Below are positions 11,264-21,803 of a stretch of DNA of 64,000 nucleotides, piece after piece. The translations under genes were made by a program, and so were the position numbers. The stretch comes from Pestalotiopsis fici W106-1 (lineage: Eukaryota; Ascomycota; Sordariomycetes; Amphisphaeriales; Sporocadaceae), in the NCBI RefSeq assembly GCF_000516985.1, contig NW_006917096.1, positions 310,001 through 374,000 on the forward strand, in the 5' to 3' direction. Within the stretch, counting starts at the first letter, position 1; each line of letters starts with the position of its first letter. The notes beneath the pieces are model-generated. The model ran no database searches. It worked only from the letters and a program-made list of their open reading frames with translations, and was not told the origin of the DNA.

Positions 11264-11790
11264 GGGCAAGGTTTTAGCGCCTCCTACAGCTAAAATTGGC
11301 CTTGTATTAGACCCAGTGACTGAACAAATTGTACTCTAGTTATGTTTGAAGGCATGCGGCTCATGAGAAAGCAACAGCTGCATGGCAGATAGATCCAAGC
11401 AACTGTTTTACTTTGATTGAATGTGTTGTTCTACAACATGCAAGTCAAACACATCTTCCCGTCTTGGCTTCTGCCAGGCCGATTAAGGCATTGGAGGGAG
11501 CGGATTGGCGTAGATAGCGATCGGATATTGCCCCTACCTACATTACATTCAGGTAGGCGGATAGCCGACAATGGCGCTAGGAAGCACCCCCAAGTCCCTA
11601 AGAAGATACTGGTATCAGCGCACTATCTACACTATCTACGGTCTCTGCGTTCGGACCCAGCGGTACTGCCCATTACGTATCATGTCACACGTATCCGAGT
11701 AAACGATGTCCACTTCTCAGAGGCACACATTGTGTATTCGCGGCTTTGCTTATAGTCAATAAGAAAAGACGCACGGTCGAGAATTATGCC
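11264..11790. other. intergenic, promoter of the Zn2Cys6 regulator
   Basis: No gene seen. It includes the short inverted sequence CTACCTACATTACATTCAGGTAGG at about 11534-11557, a possible hairpin or regulator site, but it is not distinctive enough to name. Confidence 0.35.
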
Positions 11791-14011
11791 ATGCCACGAC
11801 CAAGAGTACGGCCCGAGGAACGACAGCGATCCGAACGGGCTTGCGCTGCGTGCAAGGCATCCAAGATAAGATGCGACTCCCAGATTCCTTGTGAGGCATG
11901 TGTCCGACGCAAGAGATCCCAATACTGCGTCTATACGCACTTTGATAGACGGCGACATCGCCATCGCCAGGAGAATAGGCCGCGAAGAATTCAACCGCCC
12001 GAATCAACGTCGTCCGCCGAGTCCCACAATGGGACGGTGGATTATAATGACCCTACCGCCAACGTCTCACCTCAACTCCCAGGAAATGATCTCATGAGCC
12101 CTCCTTTGGTGCCGGATGTCAACATTGCAGCATCATTACCGGATCAGGTACAACGGTCATCTGAGGTCCGAGCTTGTAGACCTGCCGAGACTACTCCTAC
12201 TGCCAGAGGTAAAATACTCAACTTTGCCCATGATTTAACATGACTTGATTTGTAGCTAAAGGCAAAGTTCAGGTGATACCGGTGAACCTGCATCGTTTTC
12301 CTTTCTTCACTTTCTTCGAAAGACTTTGCGACCTTTTGTAGGCTCTACCAGTTTCACCGACGGTGATCATGATGGCGCTTTTCCCGGTGTGGACCTGGTG
12401 CCCATAGTCGACAATGTATACGATACATCTCCAGAGACTCTTCGCAATTTACTGAACTTTTACTTGCAAGCGGTCCGTACAATTATCGTGTCATTGTTCT
12501 GCGACATGAATATTAATACTCAAGCAAGACTCAAGGTCTATTTGATCTCTTCTCAGATGAAGAGATGGACAGGCTATTGACCACGAGGTCAGCAAGTTCA
12601 AGGCATGAATCAGGGGTGGACGAAGACCTTGCTGCTCTTGACGTCGCTCTGGCCATTGGCGCGCAAACCCACCCAGATTATCAGTCAAATCCCCAAATTG
12701 CTACTTCATTTATGCTGAGAGCAAAACAAGTCGCGTTTGAAGGCATGCTGGCGAATCCAAGCACCAAATTAGTGCGACTCTTTTTGCTGCTGGCATTCTT
12801 CATGCTAGGCGCCAGCCATCGAAATGCCGCTTCCATGTATATGGGCATAGCGGCACGTGCGGCTATTATAGGCGGCTTGCATCAAGAAAAGTCCTATCAA
12901 TGGCTCTCTGAGAGCGAAGGTGACGCCAGGTAAGCGGATTGACAATTTCTAATGGTCACATTACTGACAAGGACAGGATGCGCATCTGGAACAGTCTGAG
13001 GATACTCGACGTTCTTGCAGGCTTCATTATCGGGCGTCCGCAACATATTCCCGAGGTTTGGCATCGCAACCCTCCCGAGAGCTCTGTTATTGCCTTTGGC
13101 GCTATACTCGAGGGATGTCAATTACTAGAAAACACGGTGCGAACTCTCCGTTCGGGAAACGTACTCCATGTCCCAACCGCAGAAGGCCTACTCAAAGGTC
13201 TGCGAGGATGGATCCAGGGTCTCCCGGATGCGGCACGAAATTTCGCCTACAGTCCTGGCGTAGCGCTTGATCCTGAGAAGCGGCGGACTTTGGTCGGCAA
13301 TATTCACATCTCCTGCGTATATTATTTTGCGGTAATGCTCATCACCAGGCCGTTTCTAATAGCCTATCTCGTATCCAGGTTGCGCGGCAGGGCACCAGAT
13401 CACTTGATTGTGGACCCAGAAGAGGCGACTGATGTTAGGATCAAGAACCATGAAGTATCCAAGCTGGCACAAGTATGTGTTGGATCAGTGGTATACTTAA
13501 CGGAAATGCTGCAGCGACTTCAGAAGCTCGGCTTTGCCTACGGAAACCTGTGTCTGCTTCAGTAAGTGAATCTCTTCGCAAGTTGCGGCTCCATTCTCCA
13601 TGCTGACTTTGTCTCCTTAGGTCCTGGATCTTTGGATCTGGCTTGGTCCTAGGGTTTTCCAAATTCGCCGGTGAGCCACGAGAAGACATAGACAATGGCT
13701 TTGAAGCTAGCCTAAGCCTCCTTAAAGACATGGCAGAGTCGAGTCCTCAGGCCAAGTTTTACCATCATGTACTACAGAGCTTTTCGGAAACTGTGATGCG
13801 CTACCGTCAACGCGTAGCCAGAGAGGTTCAAAATACAGTCCAAGATTACATGGAACATGTACTGGTCATTGAAACATCACAGACTGACGCGCAGCTCGAG
13901 AACAACATGGCAAGTCTTTTTGACTTGACAGAGTTCGAGAGTCAACTCGATACTGAGGATCTCGACTTTGAGCTGAACCAATTCGAGAAGTTCTTTTACA
14001 CGGTAGAATAA
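11791..14011 (+). CDS. Zn2Cys6 (GAL4-type) transcription factor with fungal-specific middle domain
   Basis: Five exons: 11791-12208, 12273-12472, 12529-12929, 12977-13561 and 13621-14011, giving 664 residues. The DNA-binding domain lies at about residues 16-45. It has six cysteines spaced C-x2-C-x6-C-x5-C-x2-C-x8-C, followed by an Arg/His-rich linker. The first acceptor is taken at 12272 because it joins to GDTGEPASFSFLHFLRKTLR, the usual start of the middle homology region. Later landmarks are YLQATQGLFDLFSDEEMDRL, FMLGASHRNAASMYMGIAAR and RIWNSLRILDVLAGFIIGRP. The second intron has a rare GTCCGT donor. The C-terminus is acidic (TEDLDFELNQFEKFF), a plausible activation segment. It sits between two oxidoreductase genes on the same strand and is the natural candidate for their local regulator (inference from position only). 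Confidence 0.9.
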
Positions 14012-14797
14012 ATAGCTCATGAAAACTCTTCAAAATATTCATCAAATTCACTGTGTCAGAGTATGCATAACAAAGTAACATACCCAAAGTGGCTGCTCCG
14101 GATTAATGTCGGTTATCCTGTAGACTATAATACTATACCTACCTACCTAGTGATATACATGCTCTGTGACACGGTAGGGTCAGGATGCAGTCAGCTTATT
14201 GTGGATATCCATAACGCATCAACAGATTTGCCTCGATCACTCATCATCATGGGCGAAATGCGGCCATTGATCATCTGTCATGTCGCGCCGGCAAAGCCAT
14301 GTGTTCTGCGGGGAACAACACTTGGTAGCCTTTGGCTGTGGGTCGCTGCGACAATCAATGGGTCGTCCACCTGGGCGGAGGTGTATCATTTCAAGGTTTA
14401 TAGAGTCTGAAGATTGAATAATTACAGCAATCTTTAATATATTGGCTAAAGAAATACGCTGGTCAAATGCGACTGACTTGATGAGTGCACATGATTCACC
14501 TTGTATAGGTAGTTTTTCTTGTACAACTCAATTGTTCACGATTCATGATGAACAAGTACGGGATACTGCTGTGCCACTCCCCTACAGGACCCTCTCGGGG
14601 CAAAGCTCGGCCCTGCGTGAATAAACCGTGGCCCGCATGCACTGAATTACAGCAGAATCGTTATGTCAACGCATCAAAATATGGATATTTCATGAATTGT
14701 CTTATCTTGAGATAAATATGCAAAGATTTCCGGGTCTTTTATCATTATTTATTTTTCCCCTTTAGAATTTTACGCATTCGTGTTGTGAAAAATAAAG
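14012..14797. promoter_or_regulatory. intergenic, upstream of the GMC oxidoreductase gene
   Basis: This is a 786-bp AT-rich stretch. Short frames (such as 14063-14410) show no family signature. A TTATCATTATTTATTTTTCC tract at about 14740-14759 lies 40-60 bp before the start codon and may be the core promoter. No gene is supported. Confidence 0.35.
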
Positions 14798-16769
14798 ATG
14801 GCGACCAAATGCGACACCTCTTCTACCATCGGCTTGGACGATGCACCCTATGACTACATTGTGGTCGGAGGTGGAACATCAGGGCTCGTGGTTGCTTCCA
14901 GGCTGACTGAGGACGAGAACGTTCGTGTGCTTGTTCTCGAAGCTGGCGCAAACCGCCTTGATGATCCCAAGATTACAATTCAAGCTCTTGCTGTTTCTAC
15001 CTATGGCGACCCAGACTATGACTGGTGCTTGACCACAGAGCCTCAGGTAAGAACAGACTATACTTTACCATCCTTCCTTGGCAATACTGGTAGCTAATTC
15101 TCATCAGGTCGGGCTCCATAACCGCAGGCTGGCACAGCCGTTGGGAAAGACTCTGGGTGGCTCTTCAGCGTAAGTGCACAACAATGCTTTCCCTATCACG
15201 CAACAATACTCACTCAAAACCATCAGAATCAACCTTGGCATGGTCATTTACCCATCAAAGTCGGGCTTCGATTCATGGGAGAAATCAGGCAACCCGGGCT
15301 GGGGGTGGGACACGATGGAGAGCTACTTTCGCAAGTTCCACACATTTACCGAGCCCCAGCCCAAGCTCAAGAAGGAATTCATGCTCGACTTTTTGAACGG
15401 AAACCATGGGAGAGACGGGCCAATCCAAATCTCTTACGGTAGCGAAGAGGGCTTCCCTCCCTTCTGCGCGGCCTGGCCACAGACGTGGGCCAACCTGGGC
15501 AAGGCCATTGACAGTGATCCGATTGCTGGCGTCTCTATCGGAGCTTTCAACAATGCAGCTACGCTTCACCCAGTCACAAGGGAGAGGAGTCATGCTGGTA
15601 GTACTTATTATGCCGAGAGAGCTGCACAGAGGCCGAATTTGCGAGTGGTTACAGAGGCACTGGTTGAAAAGCTTCTGTTGACCGAGCAGACCAGCACCAG
15701 CAGTACCAATAAGATCAAGGCTACGGGTGTTTCATTCACAGGAAAAGACGGGAAAAGGCGCCAAATTACTGCCAAGCGTGAAGTTATACTCGCGGCCGGG
15801 GCCGTCAAGACGCCTCAGCTGCTTGAGGTCTCGGGTATCGGTAACAGGGACCTACTCGAGAGCCATGGAATCGCGTGCCTCCTGGACAACCCCAACGTTG
15901 GTGAAAACCTCCAGGACCACGGCTACGTGCCCTTTGGCTGGGAAGTCCAGGACCCCATGACCTCGGGCGACCAAATGCGCGACCCGGAAGTGGTCAAGAT
16001 GTGCATTGACGCGTTCCAGGCGGCCAGGGCCGGTCCGCTGTCCGTCAATGCCCTCGCGTCGTCCTTTTTCCCTCTCCAGAACCCCGACTTGACCCCCGTG
16101 GCCGTCGGTCCACTGCTGGAGGAGCTGGGCCAGGCCAACGCGCAGCCCAGCGTTCTGAGGGAGCAGATTTGCACACCTGGTGACTGTTCGGCGCAGTTCA
16201 CTGTGGTGCCTTTCCATGCGAACCCTTATCCCGGAGACGATGTACAAAAGGTCTACGGGTTCGGCACCCCGGGGTTCTACGCCAGCGTCGTGGCCGTTTT
16301 GAACCACCCCTTTAGCCGCGGTTCAGTACACATCAAGTCGGCCGACATCAGCACGCCGCCGGCCCTCGATCCCAACGCCATGTCGCACCCGCTGGACCTG
16401 GAACTGCACGCGCGGCACGTGCTCGTGCTCGAAAAGATCTGCGACACGGAGCCGTTGCGTGGACTCTGGAAGGAAGATGGAAAGCGTTTGCACAATAATG
16501 GCCAGAGAGTCGAGACACTGGAGCAAGCGAAAGAGGCCGTCAAGCACACGTATACGCCACATTACCACCTGTGTGGAACGGCCGCCATGTTGCCGAGGGA
16601 GCAGGGTGGCGTTGTGGGTTCTGACCTCAGAGTCTATGGTGTAGACGGACTCCGAATCGTCGATGCCAGTATCTTCCCGCTGATTCCAAGAGGCAATATC
16701 CAAAGCTCCGTCTTTGCTGTGGCTGAGAGAGCTGCCGACATATTGGTGCAGCAGCCTGTCACAGTTTGA
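14798..16769 (+). CDS. GMC (glucose-methanol-choline) oxidoreductase, FAD-dependent
   Basis: Three exons (14798-15046, 15108-15169, 15227-16769) encode 617 residues, normal for the family. The FAD-binding Rossmann motif VVGGGTSG is at about 22-29, with the matching acid in LVLEAGAN. Signature 1 is AQPLGKTLGGSSAINLGM, spanning the second intron. Signature 2 is REVILAAGAVKTPQLLEVSGIG. The C-terminal active-site block has TPHYHLCGTAAMLPREQGGV (first His) and VDASIFPLIPRGNIQSSVFA; the second catalytic residue is Asn in GNIQS rather than His, which is common in aryl-alcohol oxidase-like and secondary-metabolite GMC enzymes. There is no signal peptide, which argues for an intracellular enzyme rather than a secreted lignocellulose oxidase. 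It probably oxidises an alcohol to a carbonyl with O2 or a quinone as acceptor; the substrate is unknown. It lies downstream of the Zn2Cys6 regulator on the same strand. Confidence 0.93.
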
Positions 16770-18030
16770 TGAGTAGGACATTGTGAGATTATGGCTCAAG
16801 TTCTTTTTTCAAGACTCGTGATCGCAACAGTCGCCACATGCAAACTCACCAGCACAGGAAGCGCCAAATTATGCCGCCCGTCGACTCATTTTTCTGAGCC
16901 TCTTAGAATAAATATCGCTCAAATACAAAGATCTTTTCGCTGAAGATCGCATGTTTCGTAAATGTATACTGGATAACCTCTAGTAGCACTCATCTCTCCG
17001 AGATAGTTTGATGGCTGCTTCTACCACCTCAGAGCCGGTCGAGCATATATCAAAAATAGTGCACTACCTCTAGTGTTCTCAGGTCGTCCAACGGTATGTT
17101 TTAACAGCGTCTTTTAATCTACCCTGGTGCCAATATGTACTACCAAGGATTGACACCGCCATCCGCTAAGTCATAATGTGGTAAATTTCTTCAACTTTTC
17201 TCAAATGTGAAAGTGACTCGTCTAGAATGACAGGTAGTACTCACAAGGGCCTTATGCAGTCCACCAACACATTTATTGGCATCTTTATACGTGCCAAGCA
17301 GCTTTTTTTGCATCTCAACATCGTCAGTGACCAGAAAGCGACGTTAGTGGAACGTTCCCAGATTGCGGGAAAACGACATTGGTCGGATGGTATTCCCGAC
17401 CAACGGTCACTGCTTGGGGAGCCATGGCTCTGGTGAGAGTCTTTTAGCTTCCTCGTTTGGCTGTACAGGGCACCCAGGTTGTTATTTAACGTCAATCACA
17501 GTCGTGAATGATTCCTTTTGGGCCAGGTTAATGACCCGGCTTCAATAAGAGCTGAATATGACTGTAACTTACATGTATGGGCAGCGTTTACCCATGAGTT
17601 TTACTCCAATTGGGAACCCAGAATTCTGTCGAAAGTCGGAGGTCTCGATGTGGTAGTCGTACCTTGCTGAGAGAGCACTATAGTATGACGTGCTGCTTCT
17701 GATTGTCACGTTTGACGTGAATGGTGGGCGAGTCTAGCCAGCCATTAGCACAAGACAATCAGGTTCGGCAGCAAGCCATACCGTTTTTCTCGCCATTTAT
17801 GTATAAGTTCATGAGCAGCTAGAAAAAGTTGCCTTGAATTGTTAGGCCGGACGGCGAGATATGGCTGTGTTGTGTGGCATGCTTCGCGTGACACAACGGG
17901 AAGGGTTACCAAGTCTGTTTGTTCACACATTACTTTTCGTAGATGTACGATACAGACCATCTTTGACTTTACTCTTTACTTTGGACACTGCTTATGATAC
18001 ATATAAGTTCAATTGATTGATCCAGTTGTT
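16770..18030. other. gene-poor AT-rich stretch
   Basis: I see only short frames with no repeated motif or codon signature and no spliceable protein. The last 30 bp contain the presumed TATA element of the 5S rRNA gene (ATATAA at 18001-18006). Confidence 0.4.
18001..18006 (+). promoter_or_regulatory. TATA element of 5S rRNA gene
   Basis: ATATAA centred about 27 bp upstream of the 5S start, the position used by upstream TATA boxes of fungal 5S genes. The rest of the promoter should be the internal control region within the gene. Confidence 0.55.
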
Positions 18031-18149
18031 ACATACGACCACAGATAGTTGAAAACATGGCATCCCGTTCGCTCTGCCCTAATTAAGCAACTAATCGCCG
18101 AATCAGTACTCAGGTGGGTGACCACTGGGGAATCCTCGGTGTTGTATGT
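18031..18149 (+). rRNA. 5S ribosomal RNA
   Basis: This is a 119-nt 5S rRNA gene, recognised by its ends ACATACGACC and GTTGTATGT. These pair as helix I with a single G-U wobble. Internal signatures are CCCGTTCGCTCT, TTAAGCAACTA and GGTGGGTGACCACTGGGGAATCC, the conserved helix IV/loop E region. Helix II (TAGTTG with CAACTA) and helix V (CGCCGA with TCGGTG) also close, so the fold is kept although the primary sequence departs from the common fungal 5S. That argues for a functional variant rather than a pseudogene. Fungal 5S genes are dispersed singly, as here. It lies in a protein-free stretch. Confidence 0.9.
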
Positions 18150-18155
18150 TTTTTT
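18149..18155 (+). terminator. RNA polymerase III terminator of the 5S gene
   Basis: A run of seven T starts at the last base of the 5S gene, the normal Pol III stop signal. Confidence 0.75.
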
Positions 18156-20329
18156 GTTTATTCCACTGTCTTTTTGTCGTTGCGATTAGAAGGGTTAACA
18201 TAGCATAAGTTGGGAGGGAGGTGACTAGCTGTGAAGTTGCATGTGAAAGAGAATGACAAAATAGTTGACATGTGCTCATAAGACACAAGTTCTTGAAAGC
18301 TTCAAATGGCCCGACCGTGGGGGAGAAGTCCTGAAACGGCCGGGCACTGACGGATGATGATGGTGATGAGGACAATGATGATATCCTGATTGCCTTTGGG
18401 GCGGGCTGGGTCGCCCTTTTTATGCTTTCGAATCTGTATGATCTTCCATCAATCTAATTTGTAGGCAGTCCATCGTTGGCATGCTTTCCGCCGGAACATC
18501 TTTTGAATTTTCCGAACAGTGTCCGATTTCAATGCAGCTTGTCTTTTGTCAACACACATCCTACTCTGGTTGCGATACATCGGAGCCACTGCAGCTGTAC
18601 ATTATCAAGGAAGTGGAAATTGAATCATGTAGGCAATACATGGAAAATCCTTTACACCAATCATGCTCAGAAGTTGGCCATCAAGAATGTGACGATGATA
18701 CCCAGAGTGCATAATCATGGCCTCATAATCCTGCGTGTCCCCATCTCATTCACCTCAGATTGTAAAAAGCAGTGAGGATGATGGAACGCGTGGCGCCATG
18801 TGAGGTCCACACCGCACTGTGCTTGAGATTATGGCCTGTCCTCAAAATTCTGTGAAGCAACATGGCGATCGGCATTTGGAATCGGTGTCTGAGCAGCGAC
18901 ATCTAGCCCTGTTGCACGTTGATACTCCGCGGTATCTGAATGAACATTGATGAGGGGAAGACCAAGCACAGTCTCTTGGCTGAATGATCGCCATTCCAGG
19001 GACGCGCATGCGCAAAAGAAAATCTCGTGTATGTGAAAAGACGAGGAGGCCAACTCAGAGATCATACTTTGGAAAGGTGCGGCGGGATATTTTGCAGAAA
19101 GTGTTTTCCGCCAGATTGCCGCACATGATGTCTACTCCTGCAGATAATATGACATTCTGGGAAACATTTGCCGCTAATAGATTGAATTTGTTTTCGCGGT
19201 CCCCTTTCATCTTCCCACTCTCTACCTGATAGCTCACATGTTGTGTGGGCGGACATAGAAAGCCAGAGAAAACTTGACCGCTTGATAGTGAACGAGACAA
19301 TTTCTTTTCCCCAAATGTCGATGAGGCCAGGGTTATGGAAACGAATGCGTCAAAGACGTTGGAGACAGTTCATGTATCCAGAATGGATGTGCTCGAGTCC
19401 TAGTGTTGATGTGACTTGTCAAGTCTCATGTTAAAAGCACTGCGTGTGATGCCTTGGCCATGTGCGATGTGAATGATTCAGGCAATCTGGCGCCAGAGTG
19501 CATTCGCTTATCCGCGCCATGTCAAAGCAAAGATGGAGCTTCGAAGGATAAGTCAAGTATGTTGATATCGATGATTGTGTTGTCCATGTGTATCAATGCT
19601 TGGAGCAGACATCGCCATCACATTAATCATGCTTGATGAACAAAGGCAGTGAACTTTGCTGGCATAGGCCGATTGAATGATCATGGGAGGGTGGTTGAGA
19701 AGGAACAAAACAAGTAAGCAAATTAAAATAAATTAAAAATAAATAAAAGACAGAAAGGGAGTGGGGAGAGAGAACTGAAAGAGGCAAAAGGAGCAAATAT
19801 ACCGTAAGAAGTCAAAAAGCACTGGTGGCCTGGCCCCGGGCCCCTTCGCCAGATCGGAGAGAATTTCACAGAAAGTGTTCACCTACGTAGCCAATGCACT
19901 CAAGAGTGTTTTGATATCGCTCAGCCATTAATTCTTTGCGTTCTTGTTGTTGAAAATATTTGTTTTGTAATGTTCTTGTATCATTACATCTTAATTGCTG
20001 TTGTAATCCATCTCATAACTGGTGCTTCAAGCCAAGTGCATCCCTACCTTATTGTTAGTTGAGCCTGTCCCCCACCATTGAAGGTGCGGGGTCTACTAAA
20101 AGGAGCACAAACACACTGTCACTGCACCTACACATTAATGTAGCAATGTGGTACATTCCCAACACAGTCTCATCACATTGACAGCAATAAAACATATCAC
20201 ATTTTTCCAAGCCTAGAAAACAAAGTCTCAATCCAAACTGCAGCCATATCTCACTGGAAGCATCGGCCAACATCCATTCCCAGAGTCTCGACCCAATCAA
20301 CACAGTCCCCAGTCCTCACCCAAACAAAG
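18156..20329. other. gene-poor stretch between 5S rRNA and the cyclic phosphodiesterase gene
   Basis: No gene is supported. The opposing frames at 18829-19229 have no domain-like features. A/T-rich simple sequence (AAATAAATTAAAAATAAATAAAAG) occurs at about 19725-19749, followed by purine-rich DNA to about 19800. The region from about 20200 is the promoter of the next gene. Confidence 0.4.
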
Positions 20330-21006
20330 ATGCCCGGCTCCTCCCTGTGGCTTGTCCCGCCGCCGGACCACCCCGTGCACCGGATCCTGACCAAGCTCAT
20401 CACCCAGACCCTGCCGAACACCTTCCCCGACGTAGCCGGCAGCGACTGTCCGTCCTTTAGCCCGCACATGACACTAACATCCAACATTGACCCGGCCCTG
20501 TACGGCGACGACCCGCAAGGGTGGCTGGACGGCGTGCCGTGGCCGCAGGGCCGGGACGTGTCGGTCCGCTTTGCCGCTGTCCAGACCCAGGACGTCTACT
20601 TTCGCCGGTGCTTCGTCCAGGTCGGCATGGGTGACGGCGTCGCGGATATTGCCGCGCTGGCGCGCGCCCGTGGCGTCGAGGGTGAGGCGGACCAGACTGG
20701 TCCCAAGACTCGAAAGTGGCTTGGGGAGTGGGCAGAGGCCTTTGGGCCACATGTGAGTCTCATCTAGTAAGTCTCAGGCTCATTATTTCTACGCATCCCG
20801 TATTTCTCATGAAGTCCATTTCTTCTCACACGCTCATTAGTGGTGATAATCCCATCGATGATGCAAAGTTGCAGGAAATCTCAAAAGTCGTCAAGGAAGC
20901 GGGCATAGAACTAGAAGGTCCCGGTTGGGAGGGCGGCGTGGTGTGGCTGGTTCCCACGGACAGACCTATCAATGAATGGAAACCCATAGCAACGAAAGAG
21001 TTGTAA
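20330..21006 (+). CDS. CPD1: 2',3'-cyclic-nucleotide 3'-phosphodiesterase (Cpd1-like, 2H phosphoesterase)
   Basis: Two exons (20330-20766, 20841-21006) encode 200 residues. MPGSSLWLVPPPDHPVHRIL is the usual start of the fungal family. The two catalytic H-x-T/S motifs of 2H phosphoesterases are both present: SPHMTLTS (His 46, Thr 48) and GPHVSLIY (His 141, Ser 143), the second running across the exon junction. The C-terminal half of the fold contains WEGGVVWLVPTDRP. The yeast homologue Cpd1 hydrolyses ADP-ribose 1'',2''-cyclic phosphate, a product of tRNA splicing, to the 1''-phosphate. The same cytosolic role is expected here. It ends 128 bp from the end of the HbpS-like gene on the opposite strand, so the 3' untranslated regions probably overlap. 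The symbol is by homology to the yeast gene. Confidence 0.9.
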
Positions 21007-21134
21007 ATGATACACCGTGAAAGATTGCAGACGGCCCTATACTTGCATGCAGACTAGGTTGGCCAGCCAGGCCATGCTTATTCACAATTGAGTTTCTGCA
21101 TGTAATTCGGAGAAGAAGTGTCATATTAGATGTT

Positions 21135-21803
21135 CTATTCCCAGTTGCTTCTGATAACATCCACAATGACACCGTGATCCTCGTGCTGCTTCAGTCCCGA
21201 AACCACCACGACGGCGACAATACCCTCGACGCCCTTGACCCTGATGGGCACGGCACCACCGTGAATGGCGTACTTGCCGGCCTGCTCCTCGCTCATGCCA
21301 AACTTGGCGCGGAACGCCGCCTCGTCGCCATCATACTTGCAGTGCAGTAGCCAGGTGCTGGAGCCCCACCGGAGCACGCTGTTGCGCTTGCGCGCGACCC
21401 AGATCTCATTGTCGGGCGCCGTGCCCGAGCCCACGGCCGTCTGGAACAGGACTTGGCCGCTGTTGGCCAGGGCAATGGAGATGAGAGTGGGCTTTTGCGC
21501 GGCAAAGGGCAAGAGGCGGGCGTAGAGGAGATGGCCCAGTTCCCAGGCATCCTCGGTGGTGAAAGACTCGAGAGTAAAGGAGTCGCATTGTTCCTTGACC
21601 TCTTCGGCCTGTAGTCGGTTAAAGGTCAGAAATCGGTGCAATTTGGCATTCACACGGGGATATGGGAGATTAGAAAAACCTACCGTCTCCGGCGGGCTGG
21701 GGATCGGCTCTGGCTTGGCCGAGTTGGCCTGCACGGCGAGCACGGCTTGCAGACCGATGCCGGGCTTTTGATCACGGCGGCGCAGAACTTGTGACGACGA
21801 CAT
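21135..21803 (-). CDS. HbpS/GlcG-like (DUF336, UPF0303-type) protein
   Basis: Two exons (21684-21803, 21135-21608) encode 197 residues. The first exon gives MSSSQVLRRRDQKPGIGLQA and a Pro-rich linker. The second gives the HbpS-like domain: LESFTTEDAWELGHLLYARL, PTLISIALANSGQVLFQTAV, VARKRNSVLRWGSSTWLLHC, GKYAIHGGAVPIRVKGVEGI and a C-terminal VVVSGLKQHEDHGVIVDVIR. The order of blocks and the 'R-x-N-S-x-L-R-W-x-S-S' motif fit the UPF0303/heme-degrading subgroup of this fold. Some bacterial members bind heme or cobalamin; the function in fungi is not established. Readings beginning upstream of 21803 would ignore the clean intron at 21609-21683 and are less likely. Confidence 0.85.
   Translation of the reverse strand: MSSSQVLRRRDQKPGIGLQAVLAVQANSAKPEPIPSPPETVGFSNLPYPRVNAKLHRFLTFNRLQAEEVKEQCDSFTLESFTTEDAWELGHLLYARLLPFAAQKPTLISIALANSGQVLFQTAVGSGTAPDNEIWVARKRNSVLRWGSSTWLLHCKYDGDEAAFRAKFGMSEEQAGKYAIHGGAVPIRVKGVEGIVAVVVVSGLKQHEDHGVIVDVIRSNWE

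Noticed and set aside
7652..16769. Secondary-metabolite biosynthetic gene cluster
   Set aside because: No polyketide synthase, NRPS, terpene cyclase, DMATS or RiPP-type precursor is present; only tailoring-like oxidoreductases.
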